Shown piece after piece: positions 1 to 8,234 of a stretch of 24,275 nt of DNA. The notes under the pieces are model-generated. The model was not told where the DNA came from. It searched no databases and was given only the letters and a program-made list of their open reading frames with translations. The translations under genes and the position numbers were made by a program. Location: the IMG/VR virus record IMGVR_UViG_3300027980_000094, positions 1 to 24,275 of that record. One strand, written 5' to 3'. The stretch's first letter is position 1; every line of letters starts with the position of its first letter. The stretch is from a virus.

Positions 1-56
1 TAAAATCGAAAACAAATCAATTTCAAGTGAGGCAGAAATTCAAGTTTGAAAAATAA
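1..56 (+). other. Possible 3' end of an incoming gene (uncertain)
   Basis: Two forward frames are open from the window edge. One reads from position 2 to a TGA at 47-49 (tail ...SEAEIQV). The other reads from position 3 to a TAA at 54-56 (tail ...KFKFEK). Either could be the last codons of a rightward gene beginning outside the window, which would then converge on the leftward terminase unit. About 15 codons are too few to separate coding from chance, and no family can be named. Confidence 0.15.
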
Positions 57-115
57 AAAATTAAATTCAAAAATTAAATTCAAAATTCAAAACTCAAAAT
101 GACACAATCATGTGT
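50..115 (-). terminator. T-rich terminator of the leftward terminase unit
   Basis: Read leftward, a short hairpin (ACACA/TGTGT arms at 102-106 and 111-115, 4-nt loop) is followed by about 50 bases of repeated T-runs (100 down to 50). Archaeal RNA polymerase is known to stop at T-tracts in the non-template strand, so this fits termination of the terminase transcript, whose last stop codon lies about 110 bases upstream. The tract contains an exact 13-bp tandem duplication (56-68 and 69-81). Confidence 0.55.
56..95. repeat. AT-rich short tandem repeat (2 x 13 bp plus partial units)
   Basis: The unit AAAAATTAAATTC occurs at 56-68 and again at 69-81 without a mismatch. Two shortened relatives follow: AAAATTC at 82-88 and AAAACTC at 89-95. 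The repeat coincides with the T-rich terminator read on the minus strand. It may simply be slippage in a low-complexity tract, and nothing else points to an origin. Positions 116-225 contain no ORF or RNA gene that I recognise. They hold only a direct repeat of TCAGTATCTCA (198-208 and 226-236) that straddles the terminase stop codon. Confidence 0.6.
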
Positions 116-225
116 GATCTAAATGTCTCAGGGGCATCTATTGATTCTATCCATTAGACTTCATACTCTACCTATTAAACTATAGTTAATATGGCCTTCA
201 GTATCTCATGATGCTGATATACTTC

Positions 226-1785
226 TCAGTATCTCAATATTCTGAACTCCTTCGGTTTATGTTTCAGTAATGGGTACCATGACAGCATATATGAGTCTGC
301 TCTATCATCTTTCAGTTTAGCGTTTGACGGTTTCAGTTTATCGTTCAGTCCTGCCAGTTGTTGGTTAAGTTCTTTAATTGCTGGTATTCTTGCTTTGTTT
401 GCTGTTAGCGCATCTCTTAGTAGGTCATATCCTTCTTGTTTTTCCGTTGTAAAGTTGAACGGTTGCACTCTTGATTTTCCGAACATTTTTTCTAGTCTTG
501 GTATCATCCATCTTGCTCCTTTGTTATCTGGCACTACCCACTTCATTGGGTACCTTGTTTTCAGTTTAGCCAGGTCTTTTTCTAGATATATCAGGTCTTC
601 CCCTACTGGGTACGCCTTTTGATATATTGTTTTTGGTCTATCTTCCGGTTTGGTCGTCCATTCCGTTATGGTTATCACTGTTTCTGACTTTGCTGACCCT
701 CCCCAATCAATTCCCATTGCGCATGGTATTTGTGAGTAGTCCTTTTTATATTTGTCATCTTGCCTATCTTTCAGCAGTTGCGAGTCGAAGTATGGGTCTG
801 ATATTGTTTCAAATGACGCTTCATACTCTTGCCTGAACATTGGCAGTCGCTTTTTTCTGATTGCGTCCGCTTTAGTTCTCTTCATTTCCGTTTGCCACTG
901 CTCATCATTACGTACCTGCCATGGGTACCATACCTTGACGTAGTTATTGTTAGGGTCTTCCCCTTCCGGATCAAATATTAGTTTAGCGAACATGTCCTGA
1001 TCTCCTTCCGGTGTAGTCAGGAATATTGCTTTCAGGTGTGGCTTATCTTTTTTAATTGCGATTAGCTGGTCATAGAAGTTGAACTCATCTTTACACTTCG
1101 GGTTATTTTTCCATTTCGATACTTCATCTCCGATTATGTTACCTTCTCTACCGATTGCTTTGTTTGTTGGCGGCATGGTGTTAATACGGCAAATTTGTCC
1201 GTCCTCCATTTTGAACGAAATCTGGTTAACCCTTACCTTACCTGATTTATCCCTACGTGTCACTAGTGAGTCTGTAAAGAAATTAGTACCTAGGAATCCG
1301 TTAAAGTTCTTAGCTACTACCTGGTCACCCTTCTCCATCATTTCATGTATTGGCTCTATGTACAGTGAGTTAGCTATTTCCTGGTCTTGCAGTAGTACGT
1401 TCCACGTGGTTCCAGTTAGGTCTCCCGGTAGTGTGTTGAACCTTGCTGAGTGCAGCATAAATATCTTGGTTACCGTTGATTTACCTGTACGCCTGCTCCA
1501 CGCCATTGATACATCGTTATGCTTCCTCATTAAATCTATTGCTACTCGTTGGTAGTCACGTAGTGTAATTCCTAACATCCAGTATGCGAATATATCTATG
1601 TGTTGTTTGCATGCTTCGTACAGTATTTTGTAAGTTAGTTTCTCTACCCCCATCCGGTCCATTACATACTTCTTGGTAGATACTAGGTGCTGAGTACGTC
1701 TGTATGAATCAGGTATCCTGGTGTAGTGCCGTTCATGTCTTAGTAATTCATCATATAAAAGATTCCTGTCTACTGCCTCCACCAA
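226..1785 (-). CDS. terL: Terminase large subunit (TerL), ATPase-nuclease
   Basis: This is the DNA-packaging motor that docks on the portal, pumps the genome into the procapsid and cuts the concatemer. The 519-aa length is normal for TerL. ATPase half: Walker A-like WSRRTGKST at residues 96-104, Walker B NIIGDE at 216-221 with Glu221 as the likely catalytic carboxylate, and the coupling motif TTP at 257-259. RNase H-fold nuclease half: acidic residues in GIDWG (Asp360), VVPDNKG (Asp420) and DDRADSYM (Asp497). The start is a TTG (1785) or the adjacent GTG (1782). A GAGGTGA ribosome binding site inside the last codons of the upstream gene suits either. The gene runs opposite to the portal, which is an unusual arrangement. 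Function is confident; the exact start is not. Confidence 0.95.
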   Translation of the reverse strand: MVEAVDRNLLYDELLRHERHYTRIPDSYRRTQHLVSTKKYVMDRMGVEKLTYKILYEACKQHIDIFAYWMLGITLRDYQRVAIDLMRKHNDVSMAWSRRTGKSTVTKIFMLHSARFNTLPGDLTGTTWNVLLQDQEIANSLYIEPIHEMMEKGDQVVAKNFNGFLGTNFFTDSLVTRRDKSGKVRVNQISFKMEDGQICRINTMPPTNKAIGREGNIIGDEVSKWKNNPKCKDEFNFYDQLIAIKKDKPHLKAIFLTTPEGDQDMFAKLIFDPEGEDPNNNYVKVWYPWQVRNDEQWQTEMKRTKADAIRKKRLPMFRQEYEASFETISDPYFDSQLLKDRQDDKYKKDYSQIPCAMGIDWGGSAKSETVITITEWTTKPEDRPKTIYQKAYPVGEDLIYLEKDLAKLKTRYPMKWVVPDNKGARWMIPRLEKMFGKSRVQPFNFTTEKQEGYDLLRDALTANKARIPAIKELNQQLAGLNDKLKPSNAKLKDDRADSYMLSWYPLLKHKPKEFRILRY

Positions 1786-1786
1786 C

Positions 1787-2053
1787 TTACTTCACCTCAA
1801 CATCAGCTAGTTTCTTCCGCGTAGCGGACTCAGGTAGTTGTGACTCCACCTTCATCTTATCTAGTTCATGCTTCATCAGGAACTTATAGAAATCTAGTTT
1901 ATCTTTGTATGTCTGCCTTACTTCCTGTAGAATCTTAATGTCTATTGGTTCGTTGTTAGCTTGTTTAGATTTAATGTCTTCAATCAGGTTTTCTGTTATC
2001 TGATCAAGGTCATCACTTAGTTTGTCAATTGTTAGAACGTTATTTTCTGTCAT
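1787..2053 (-). CDS. Small helical protein upstream of terL, possible small terminase subunit
   Basis: An 88-aa acidic/basic, mainly helical protein encoded just before terL and probably co-transcribed with it; its stop codon is one base from the TTG start of terL. Residues from about 40 onward (LQEVRQTYKDKLDFYKFLMKH) look like long amphipathic helices, as in TerS oligomerisation regions, but I see no clear helix-turn-helix. Assignment as TerS therefore rests mostly on position. An in-frame TTG at 2077 would extend it by 8 residues, but it overlaps the region between the predicted TATA box (2080-2087) and transcription start (~2057). I therefore choose the ATG at 2053, which has GGAG 8 bases before it. 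Confidence 0.5.
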   Translation of the reverse strand: MTENNVLTIDKLSDDLDQITENLIEDIKSKQANNEPIDIKILQEVRQTYKDKLDFYKFLMKHELDKMKVESQLPESATRKKLADVEVK

Positions 2054-2090
2054 TTCATATACTCCATCATACCACAACGTTTATATAGGT
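2054..2090 (-). promoter_or_regulatory. Archaeal-type promoter for the leftward terminase unit
   Basis: Read leftward, the sequence CCTATATAAAC (TATA core at 2087-2080) lies so that a start site 26-27 bases downstream would fall near 2057, leaving a leader of only about 4 bases before the ATG at 2053. This spacing is typical of archaeal TBP/TFB promoters with near-leaderless messages. It is inferred from spacing and composition only. Confidence 0.5.
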
Positions 2091-2110
2091 TGTAATACAT
2101 ATACTATAGT

Positions 2111-2148
2111 ATGTATATATTATAAAAGTTACTAAAAGTGTAATAAAA
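2111..2148 (+). promoter_or_regulatory. Archaeal-type promoter for the portal gene, probably leaderless
   Basis: An AT-rich box (TATATATTATAAAAG, 2114-2128) is centred about 25-28 bases before the portal ATG at 2148, the usual archaeal TATA-to-start-site distance. There is no GGTGA-type ribosome binding site before this ATG, unlike most other genes here. Transcription beginning at or next to the ATG, giving a leaderless message, fits both facts. The promoter diverges from that of the terminase unit, with the two TATA boxes about 35 bp apart. Confidence 0.5.
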
Positions 2149-3431
2149 TGTCAAAAACTTCAAAGAAACAATCAAATTCAACGGATAACATCAAAAAAAT
2201 CACAAAAAAACCTACTGTTATCAAGGTCTTAAAGCGTAAGATACAAGAGTACAGCAATGGGATTAAGACTGATTCTCATGGTTTTAAAGATACTGCTTCT
2301 AATATATTAGAGCAAGTGCGTACTGATGTTGTTTTGAGGTCAGCTCTTGGTATTAAGTACAGTACAATTCGTACTGCTGGATATTATTGGACTGGTAAAG
2401 TTACTCAACAAAAGCTAAACAGACTGAAGGACCTACGTTTTAACAGATGGTATGGTAAGCAGTGGTGGCAAACTCTAATGTACAAGAACGTATTTAGCGA
2501 GTTAAGCCGTGATAGCTCTAATTCAGTTACTAAGCTTGGTATTGTAAAAACTGACACTATGGAGATTGTTAACGATGATCGTGGTAACATAGCTGGTTAT
2601 TTACAGGTAGTTGATAATCCTGAATCTAAGGTTCAGCGTGTTGAGTTCTCTAAAGAAAATATTGTACACTTTGCATATGACACTATTGGTAACTCATTAT
2701 GGGGAGAGTCTGAGATCACAGTGCTTGGTAGAGTATTATATAATAAAGCTCTTGCTGAAGGATTTTTATCCTGGCTATTAGAATCAAACCAGTTTAGATC
2801 AGTAATTAAAATACCTGATAGTATTAATGAGGATGATATTGAAAATTATCTACAGATGCTTAAAGGTGGTATGATTGATCGTACTAATTTTTTAGTAATT
2901 CAAGGTGACGAAGCTGAGGTAAAACAGCTACGTGAAATTGAAGGGTTCAAGGAGATACTTGATTACATCCACGCAATGCGTATGGAAGCATTATCAGTAT
3001 TACAAGTTCCTCCATTATTGGTTGGTATCACTGACAACAGTAACCGATCATCATCAGAGTATCAAATTAGGTACAATTTCTACACACACATTTATTCATT
3101 ATTCAGAGAGTCTGAAGACGAAATTAATAACGAACTACTTCCAGCACTAGGTATAAAAGATATGGAGCTGAAGCACGGAATTATTGATGCACAAGGTAAA
3201 AAGGACGTTCTGGAAATTGCACAAAAACTAGCTAGTATTGGAGCTAACGTCAAGAAATTGAATAAATGGTTAGTAGAGAACGGTATGGATATACCTACTG
3301 ATTTGCTTGAAGAGTTGGATGTTATGGAAGATCAGGCTTCTCCAGGGTTAAAACTGGATAAGAATGATAATCAACAGCCAAGCAGAAAAGCAACTGAGCA
3401 AGACTTCGCAGGGGGTAGTCGTACCAAATGA
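2148..3431 (+). CDS. Portal protein
   Basis: This would form the dodecameric ring at one capsid vertex through which DNA enters and leaves, and the docking site for terminase. The 427-aa length is normal for HK97-type portals. Family signs: an N-terminal region in which an early helix (VRTDVVLRSALGIKYSTIRTAG) precedes the wing, and the C-terminal stretch EALSVLQVPPLLVGI (about residues 278-292). The latter is the familiar 'P-P-x-L-x-G' turn of portals, followed by SSSEYQIRYNFY and a long helix (stem/crown) ending in INNELLPALGI. The last 30 residues are polar and probably disordered. It is the first gene of the rightward unit. The start is the only sensible ATG and has no ribosome binding site (see the promoter entry). 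Its stop TGA overlaps the ATG of the next small ORF. Confidence 0.9.
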   Translation: MSKTSKKQSNSTDNIKKITKKPTVIKVLKRKIQEYSNGIKTDSHGFKDTASNILEQVRTDVVLRSALGIKYSTIRTAGYYWTGKVTQQKLNRLKDLRFNRWYGKQWWQTLMYKNVFSELSRDSSNSVTKLGIVKTDTMEIVNDDRGNIAGYLQVVDNPESKVQRVEFSKENIVHFAYDTIGNSLWGESEITVLGRVLYNKALAEGFLSWLLESNQFRSVIKIPDSINEDDIENYLQMLKGGMIDRTNFLVIQGDEAEVKQLREIEGFKEILDYIHAMRMEALSVLQVPPLLVGITDNSNRSSSEYQIRYNFYTHIYSLFRESEDEINNELLPALGIKDMELKHGIIDAQGKKDVLEIAQKLASIGANVKKLNKWLVENGMDIPTDLLEELDVMEDQASPGLKLDKNDNQQPSRKATEQDFAGGSRTK

Positions 3432-3601
3432 TGTATCCTCAAGTGTTCAAGTACAGGTATAAAACCATTAGCGACTTAAACAAAAAACTAGAGGAAATTG
3501 TTGGGTGGAATCCTCAGTTTAATGTTATACTAAACGTTCAATATCCAAGTAAGAACATTGCGATGATATTAGCTAGAGTGAGTGCGGAGAGAGGTGAATA
3601 A
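3428..3601 (+). CDS. Small hypothetical protein (57 aa) coupled to the portal gene
   Basis: A 58-codon ORF overlapping the portal stop in an ATGATG/TGA arrangement and ending two bases past the GAGGTGA ribosome binding site of the next gene. The product begins MMYPQVFKYRYKTISDLNKK, is basic in its first half, and has the helical tail MILARVSAERGE. The tight overlap at one end, the shared ribosome binding site at the other and the lack of any other gene in this interval support real translation. No family is recognised. It fills what would otherwise be a 170-bp gap in a densely packed operon. Confidence 0.65.
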   Translation: MMYPQVFKYRYKTISDLNKKLEEIVGWNPQFNVILNVQYPSKNIAMILARVSAERGE

Positions 3602-3931
3602 ATGGTAACTATGCTTGCTGCAGAATACCAATCTGGACTTAGGCGAACACAAGGTGAGATTACTGTTAGTGGTGGTACTGGCTCAGTTACCGTTGAGAAG
3701 GTTTTTATTAAAACTGGCATACTTGCAGTAGAGGGACCAAGTGGTAACGAGACTTTTAAAATTGAAATACGAGATTTAGAAACTAATGTATTATTATCTG
3801 AATTTCAATCACGTTCTGGCAACCAAGGTAATGCTAGAAGTAAATCTTTACAAACTCCGTTATGGAGTTGTACAATCACAATTATTGATGCGTCCGCTGA
3901 TGGCGTATATACATACTTATTAATGGGTTAA
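3602..3931 (+). CDS. Hypothetical beta-rich protein (109 aa)
   Basis: A 109-aa protein with alternating hydrophobic strands (GSVTVEKVFIKTGILAVEG, TFKIEIRDLE, CTITIIDASADGVYTYLLMG), which suggests a small beta-sandwich such as a virion decoration or fibre-associated domain. A strong GAGGTGA ribosome binding site sits 5 bases before the ATG. The rhythm 'induce-strand, FKIxIxD, Y-terminal strand' is loosely like that of the protein encoded at 17313-17705, but I cannot show homology by eye. It lies directly before the giant surface protein (2-base gap), so the two may be co-translated and may act together. The function is unknown. Confidence 0.7.
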   Translation: MVTMLAAEYQSGLRRTQGEITVSGGTGSVTVEKVFIKTGILAVEGPSGNETFKIEIRDLETNVLLSEFQSRSGNQGNARSKSLQTPLWSCTITIIDASADGVYTYLLMG

Positions 3932-3933
3932 AA

Positions 3934-6900
3934 ATGGAAGAATCATATAAATTATTAGGTGCATTGTTAATCATCGTAATGGCTACAGGTGGAGGATCAT
4001 ATTGGATGATGACAAACTCATACGACCTTTGCGTTGTTGATGGTGTTTACGGCACATGGGAGCCAGTTGATGGCTTTTTTAATTATCAATGCTCAGTAGA
4101 CAATGTAACACAACGATGTTGGGACATTAGAGATTGGGGTGCTAACTCCAATTCGAGGTGTATGAAGTACATACATGTTGGAAACTTTACCAACTTTAAC
4201 GAAGGACATGCAGTCGGAGTATTGGACGACAGTTTAAAGATTACTTTTATGCCAGAGACAATTGAGTGTAATGTAAAAGGTAGATGCGATTTTGAGTTCA
4301 CTGTAGAAGATTACTTACAGGAAGATGCTTGCTACAATGTATCTAGCGTATACTTTACTGTTGTAAACACTACTGATATAAATGATATTGGTACTAACTT
4401 AGAGATTACTTACACTAACATTGCAGATTATGATTCTTATATTTATGTCGAAAATGATACTGGGTTAAACCTTACTGGATATACTCCAACTGAAGCATAC
4501 CAAGAGTATTTAGATACTGGTATTATTTGTAACGACAATCATACTAAGACTATCGAAGGTTACTTTAATATTGATGAGAAGTCAGGTAAGTTCGATTCAT
4601 ACTTCCCATTCCTAGGTAAATTATATTATATTGATCCATACTGGAACATATCCACTACTGGATTTAATAACGGTACATATAACAGAACTCAATTATATGA
4701 TGACAATAGAGTAAAGTCCTCAGTAGCGACATTAGACGATGTAGGTACTACGACTTCATGGTTGAATAGTAGCGATTTAATTATTCATTATAAACTTAAT
4801 GAGGCATCAGGAACATTAGAAAACTATGTCGCTGGCTCGCCAAATAATGCAACATGTACTAATTGCGTATATAGTAAGCAAGGTATTAACGATGACGCCA
4901 TAGGTCTTGTTGGTTCTAGCTCAGCACGTATATCTCAATCATATGGTTCAACACTACCAGGTGCAGGTCAAACACCGTTCACATTACTTATGTGGGCTAA
5001 ACCAACAGATGGGTTAACGTCATACTTAGCTGGATGGGGACAGTCAGGATTCGAGTTCTCACCATTCATAAATAGTGTAGGTCAAATAGGTATCACTAAT
5101 GAAGATGGTATCGCTTATTATTATGGGCTTAACACAGTATCTTATGATACATGGCACTTGTTTTCATTTTCATATAATGGTACGACGATGTGTCTTGGGT
5201 ATGATGTTGAAGATCAAACTAGATGCGTTGATGACGTATTTGATCCAGATGGTTCGACATTTTATATCGGGCGTCGAGGTATTACAGCCACATATGCAAC
5301 AATGGATGTTGATGAAGTATATTTATTCAATAGAAGTTTAAGTTTACCAGAAATAATAGAGTACTATAATTACAGTAAACATGGTTATTATGAATCAGAA
5401 ATATTTGATGGTTCAACATTAAGTTCATGGGATAACATCACATTTAATATTACTGCTGGAGGTCATTTACCAGCTAATGGAACTATTGAGACAGGATATT
5501 TAGACTATGGTGTTGATATGAGTGGAACTTCTGTATTAGTTTACTTTGAAGAAGACAATGTAACTAACTTAGTAGACAGCTCAGGTAATAGTAATTCATT
5601 CACTGAAGTTGGAAGTTCAGTTGCATACCAGGATCAAGGTGTAATTCATTATGGTTTAGGGTATTCAGAAACAGGTTACATTCAAACAACACCTAGTTAT
5701 AATTTTACAACAGGTTTCACTACAGGTGGTTGGTATAATTATAATAAAACTGGTACAAGGTTCTCATTTTCAACATTAGGTACAGCTGCATCAGGATGGG
5801 AATTTAGATTACATCCGTCAGCTTATATTGAGTACTTTTTGAATGGTGCATCATACAACACTAATGGTGTTTATGTGATGCCTCCTTACAAGTACCACCA
5901 TATAATGATGACTGCTGATATAGATAATAATCAAACTAGAGTTTATGTTAATGGTGTTAATGTATATAATAACAGTTATACAGGTGGAACTATCGCAGAC
6001 GGAAAAATATGGTATATTGGCTCAAGATATGGTGCTTATACTTGGTCAGGGAATATTGATGAAGCCTTTCTAAAAGGAGGACCTATTGATGATGCTGAGG
6101 CTATAGATATCTATAAACATCAGCGTGCTAAAGTTGAAAGCATTGAGGTCAAATCATGTAATGACGCCTTATGCTCAGGCGAAACTTATACTCCATTAAA
6201 CGTAACTCCAGATACTCAATCAATGAGTTTGGATGATAATCAATACTTCCAATACAAGGTTACTTACGATAGTGATTTCTTCGACTTCCCAGCTGAGATG
6301 GCTGACGTGAGCGTAGAGTATAGCGAGGCTATACCTGAATATACTGCGATTAACCATTTTGATGTTGTCATTCCTGATATTATATTTGATTCAGCTACTT
6401 ACACTACAATATTTAACACTACGTTTAATTTAACTACTGCCGATACATTGTATCCGCATGGTAGCTTAAACATTAAAAAACAAACATTACCTCAAGCATC
6501 AGACGTTTATATGAAGTTTTCGTTGAATGGTGATGACTTATTTGATTCAAAACTACGTACAGTACAATCAACATCTGACATTGGTGCAGTTACTATACCA
6601 CTATCAAACAAAACAGGATCTATCGGTGAAAACACTGGAGTAATTCAAGTACGAGATACTGGTAATGGTGCAATATCATTATCTAATTTCGAGGTACACA
6701 CATTAACTGATAAATCAGAACGTGGTGGCTCAATACAGATTAATACACAAACTACATCATTCAGTTTTGCTAATCAACCTACGTATGTTAATGTTGCAAA
6801 CTTTACTGTTCCTGTTACTGGTAATGGTTCAATATATGTTGACGTAGGACATAAGTTTAACGGTACTGGAGCTACAACACCGACATGTTATGTCACTGAT

Positions 6901-8229
6901 GGCGTTACGACTAGTGCAGAATATTCAAGTGCTATCACTGGTACAGGTCAAACTAAATCATCAGGTACACAATCATGGGCGAACACTTCATACTCAAGCG
7001 ATGTTGACTTTATGGTGTACTGTAAAAATGATAACACTGAAACAGTTGGTAACACAGTATCAGTATTATCATTTGTTGCAGCTGATGGTGATGGTAGTAA
7101 AATTAAAGGATTCAATAACTTTAACTCTAGCGTAACCCCTGCAACACCTCAGACATTAACTGCTGGAACTTACAATTTATTACAAGAAGATAACTATTTA
7201 GTTCAAGCTGGTGACGAGGTTGAGATATCATTTACTTTGGTAGCTCAATCAACATCAGGTTCGCAGACTGCTTACATTTATGTGAACGCTACTAATGGTA
7301 TCACTACATTATCTAAAAACTTAAGTAGATACTATGCAAATAATGCTGACATTGGAACTAGCAAGCTAGTCACATCAATTGATGTTGATACTCTTGATAC
7401 ATACAACATTTCAGCATGGCTAGTTGTTCCTGCTGGTGAAACACTTAACGTGTTATCAGAATCAATGGCTGGATTTGAGGTTACAAACTTAAACTTAACA
7501 CAAGGTAACGTACCGCCTATTGTGGATATAATAACTCCTACTGATAACTCAATAGTATTTAGTGCAGCTGGAACTATAGCATATACTGCTATTGATCCTA
7601 ACGATAACTTAGACGAATGTGGTCTTACATTAACTAACTCTACTGGTACTACTTTTATTGTAGGAACTAACACAACTAGCCCTGTTAGTATTGATTGGAC
7701 TGTATATGCTCAAGGTGATTACAACTTAACATTAACTTGTAACGATACTTTAGGTTTATCAGCTAGCAACACGCATAACGTTTCAGTAACTTTTGGTGAT
7801 ATTAGTTCAGCATACATTATTACTAATTTAACTGAGAATGTTCAAAGTGAGTTTTTCTTGATTGAATATAACTTTACTTGTAACGGTTACGATTGTTATA
7901 CAGTAAAGCGTAACTTAACTAGTGATCTGAACGAATGTACTATCCGTAGTGACCAAGAGTCATTAAAAAGCTATGGGACAATTAATAGCTCTACTACTGT
8001 AGAGGGCAATGTCTCATACCAATGTACTATTGCAAACGCTAATCCAACATTTACATTAAGCGTATACAGTAGCACGCTGGTAGCTCAAACTGATACTGAA
8101 TCAATTTCAATAATAAGTGTTATGGACGACTTAGATGAAAATCTGAATTATAGTAAGATTGCTGATTGTGTTTGGAACGAAGATGGAAGTGGTTGTTGGA
8201 ACTACAAAGAAATAGACAATATAAGGTGA
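3934..8229 (+). CDS. Giant membrane-anchored LamG/Ig-like surface protein (1431 aa)
   Basis: Domain order: a single hydrophobic helix at residues 7-26 (LLGALLIIVMATGGGSYWMM) with no clear cleavage site, so an N-terminal anchor; a Cys-rich segment (about 30-270); a LamG/concanavalin-like domain (about 280-475, starting IIHYKLNEASGT, ending DVDEVYLFNRSLSLPEI); a second one (about 535-730, including GNIDEAFLKGG); beta-sandwich regions; an Ig-like domain (about 1192-1290, PPIVDIITPTDNS, with the paired-Cys pattern ECGLTLTN...LTLTCNDTLG); and a Cys-containing tail. I count more than forty N-x-S/T sequons, consistent with archaeal N-glycosylation outside the cell. LamG plus such Ig-like repeats is a common plan in DPANN surface proteins. 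The role is inferred: adhesion, or modification of the infected cell's surface, or a virion spike. Its place between portal and protease genes is odd for a tail fibre. The start lacks a good ribosome binding site, so coupling to the gene before is likely. Confidence 0.85.
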   Translation: MEESYKLLGALLIIVMATGGGSYWMMTNSYDLCVVDGVYGTWEPVDGFFNYQCSVDNVTQRCWDIRDWGANSNSRCMKYIHVGNFTNFNEGHAVGVLDDSLKITFMPETIECNVKGRCDFEFTVEDYLQEDACYNVSSVYFTVVNTTDINDIGTNLEITYTNIADYDSYIYVENDTGLNLTGYTPTEAYQEYLDTGIICNDNHTKTIEGYFNIDEKSGKFDSYFPFLGKLYYIDPYWNISTTGFNNGTYNRTQLYDDNRVKSSVATLDDVGTTTSWLNSSDLIIHYKLNEASGTLENYVAGSPNNATCTNCVYSKQGINDDAIGLVGSSSARISQSYGSTLPGAGQTPFTLLMWAKPTDGLTSYLAGWGQSGFEFSPFINSVGQIGITNEDGIAYYYGLNTVSYDTWHLFSFSYNGTTMCLGYDVEDQTRCVDDVFDPDGSTFYIGRRGITATYATMDVDEVYLFNRSLSLPEIIEYYNYSKHGYYESEIFDGSTLSSWDNITFNITAGGHLPANGTIETGYLDYGVDMSGTSVLVYFEEDNVTNLVDSSGNSNSFTEVGSSVAYQDQGVIHYGLGYSETGYIQTTPSYNFTTGFTTGGWYNYNKTGTRFSFSTLGTAASGWEFRLHPSAYIEYFLNGASYNTNGVYVMPPYKYHHIMMTADIDNNQTRVYVNGVNVYNNSYTGGTIADGKIWYIGSRYGAYTWSGNIDEAFLKGGPIDDAEAIDIYKHQRAKVESIEVKSCNDALCSGETYTPLNVTPDTQSMSLDDNQYFQYKVTYDSDFFDFPAEMADVSVEYSEAIPEYTAINHFDVVIPDIIFDSATYTTIFNTTFNLTTADTLYPHGSLNIKKQTLPQASDVYMKFSLNGDDLFDSKLRTVQSTSDIGAVTIPLSNKTGSIGENTGVIQVRDTGNGAISLSNFEVHTLTDKSERGGSIQINTQTTSFSFANQPTYVNVANFTVPVTGNGSIYVDVGHKFNGTGATTPTCYVTDGVTTSAEYSSAITGTGQTKSSGTQSWANTSYSSDVDFMVYCKNDNTETVGNTVSVLSFVAADGDGSKIKGFNNFNSSVTPATPQTLTAGTYNLLQEDNYLVQAGDEVEISFTLVAQSTSGSQTAYIYVNATNGITTLSKNLSRYYANNADIGTSKLVTSIDVDTLDTYNISAWLVVPAGETLNVLSESMAGFEVTNLNLTQGNVPPIVDIITPTDNSIVFSAAGTIAYTAIDPNDNLDECGLTLTNSTGTTFIVGTNTTSPVSIDWTVYAQGDYNLTLTCNDTLGLSASNTHNVSVTFGDISSAYIITNLTENVQSEFFLIEYNFTCNGYDCYTVKRNLTSDLNECTIRSDQESLKSYGTINSSTTVEGNVSYQCTIANANPTFTLSVYSSTLVAQTDTESISIISVMDDLDENLNYSKIADCVWNEDGSGCWNYKEIDNIR

Positions 8230-8234
8230 AATTA

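Noticed and set aside
1-95. Iteron-type replication origin or CRISPR-like repeats
   Set aside because: Only two full 13-bp units in a low-complexity AT tract, with no spacers, no replication gene nearby and a simpler explanation as a T-tract terminator.
110-185. A tRNA-like D-arm (GTCTAATGGATAGA, minus strand) upstream of the terminator
   Set aside because: The expected anticodon loop is the wrong size, no T-arm with the GTTC-type loop follows, and no acceptor stem pairs. It is a chance resemblance.
1079-1555. 158-codon forward ORF antisense to the terminase gene
   Set aside because: It lies wholly within the well-supported TerL reading frame, has no ribosome binding site or promoter, and its hydrophobic Ser/Leu-rich translation is typical of an antisense shadow.
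3934-8229. Host chromosome contamination or misassembly as source of the LamG gene
   Set aside because: The gene is tightly linked on both sides (2-base gap before, overlapping ribosome site after) to small genes in the same direction and in a similar base composition. No assembly break is evident, though reads would be needed for proof.
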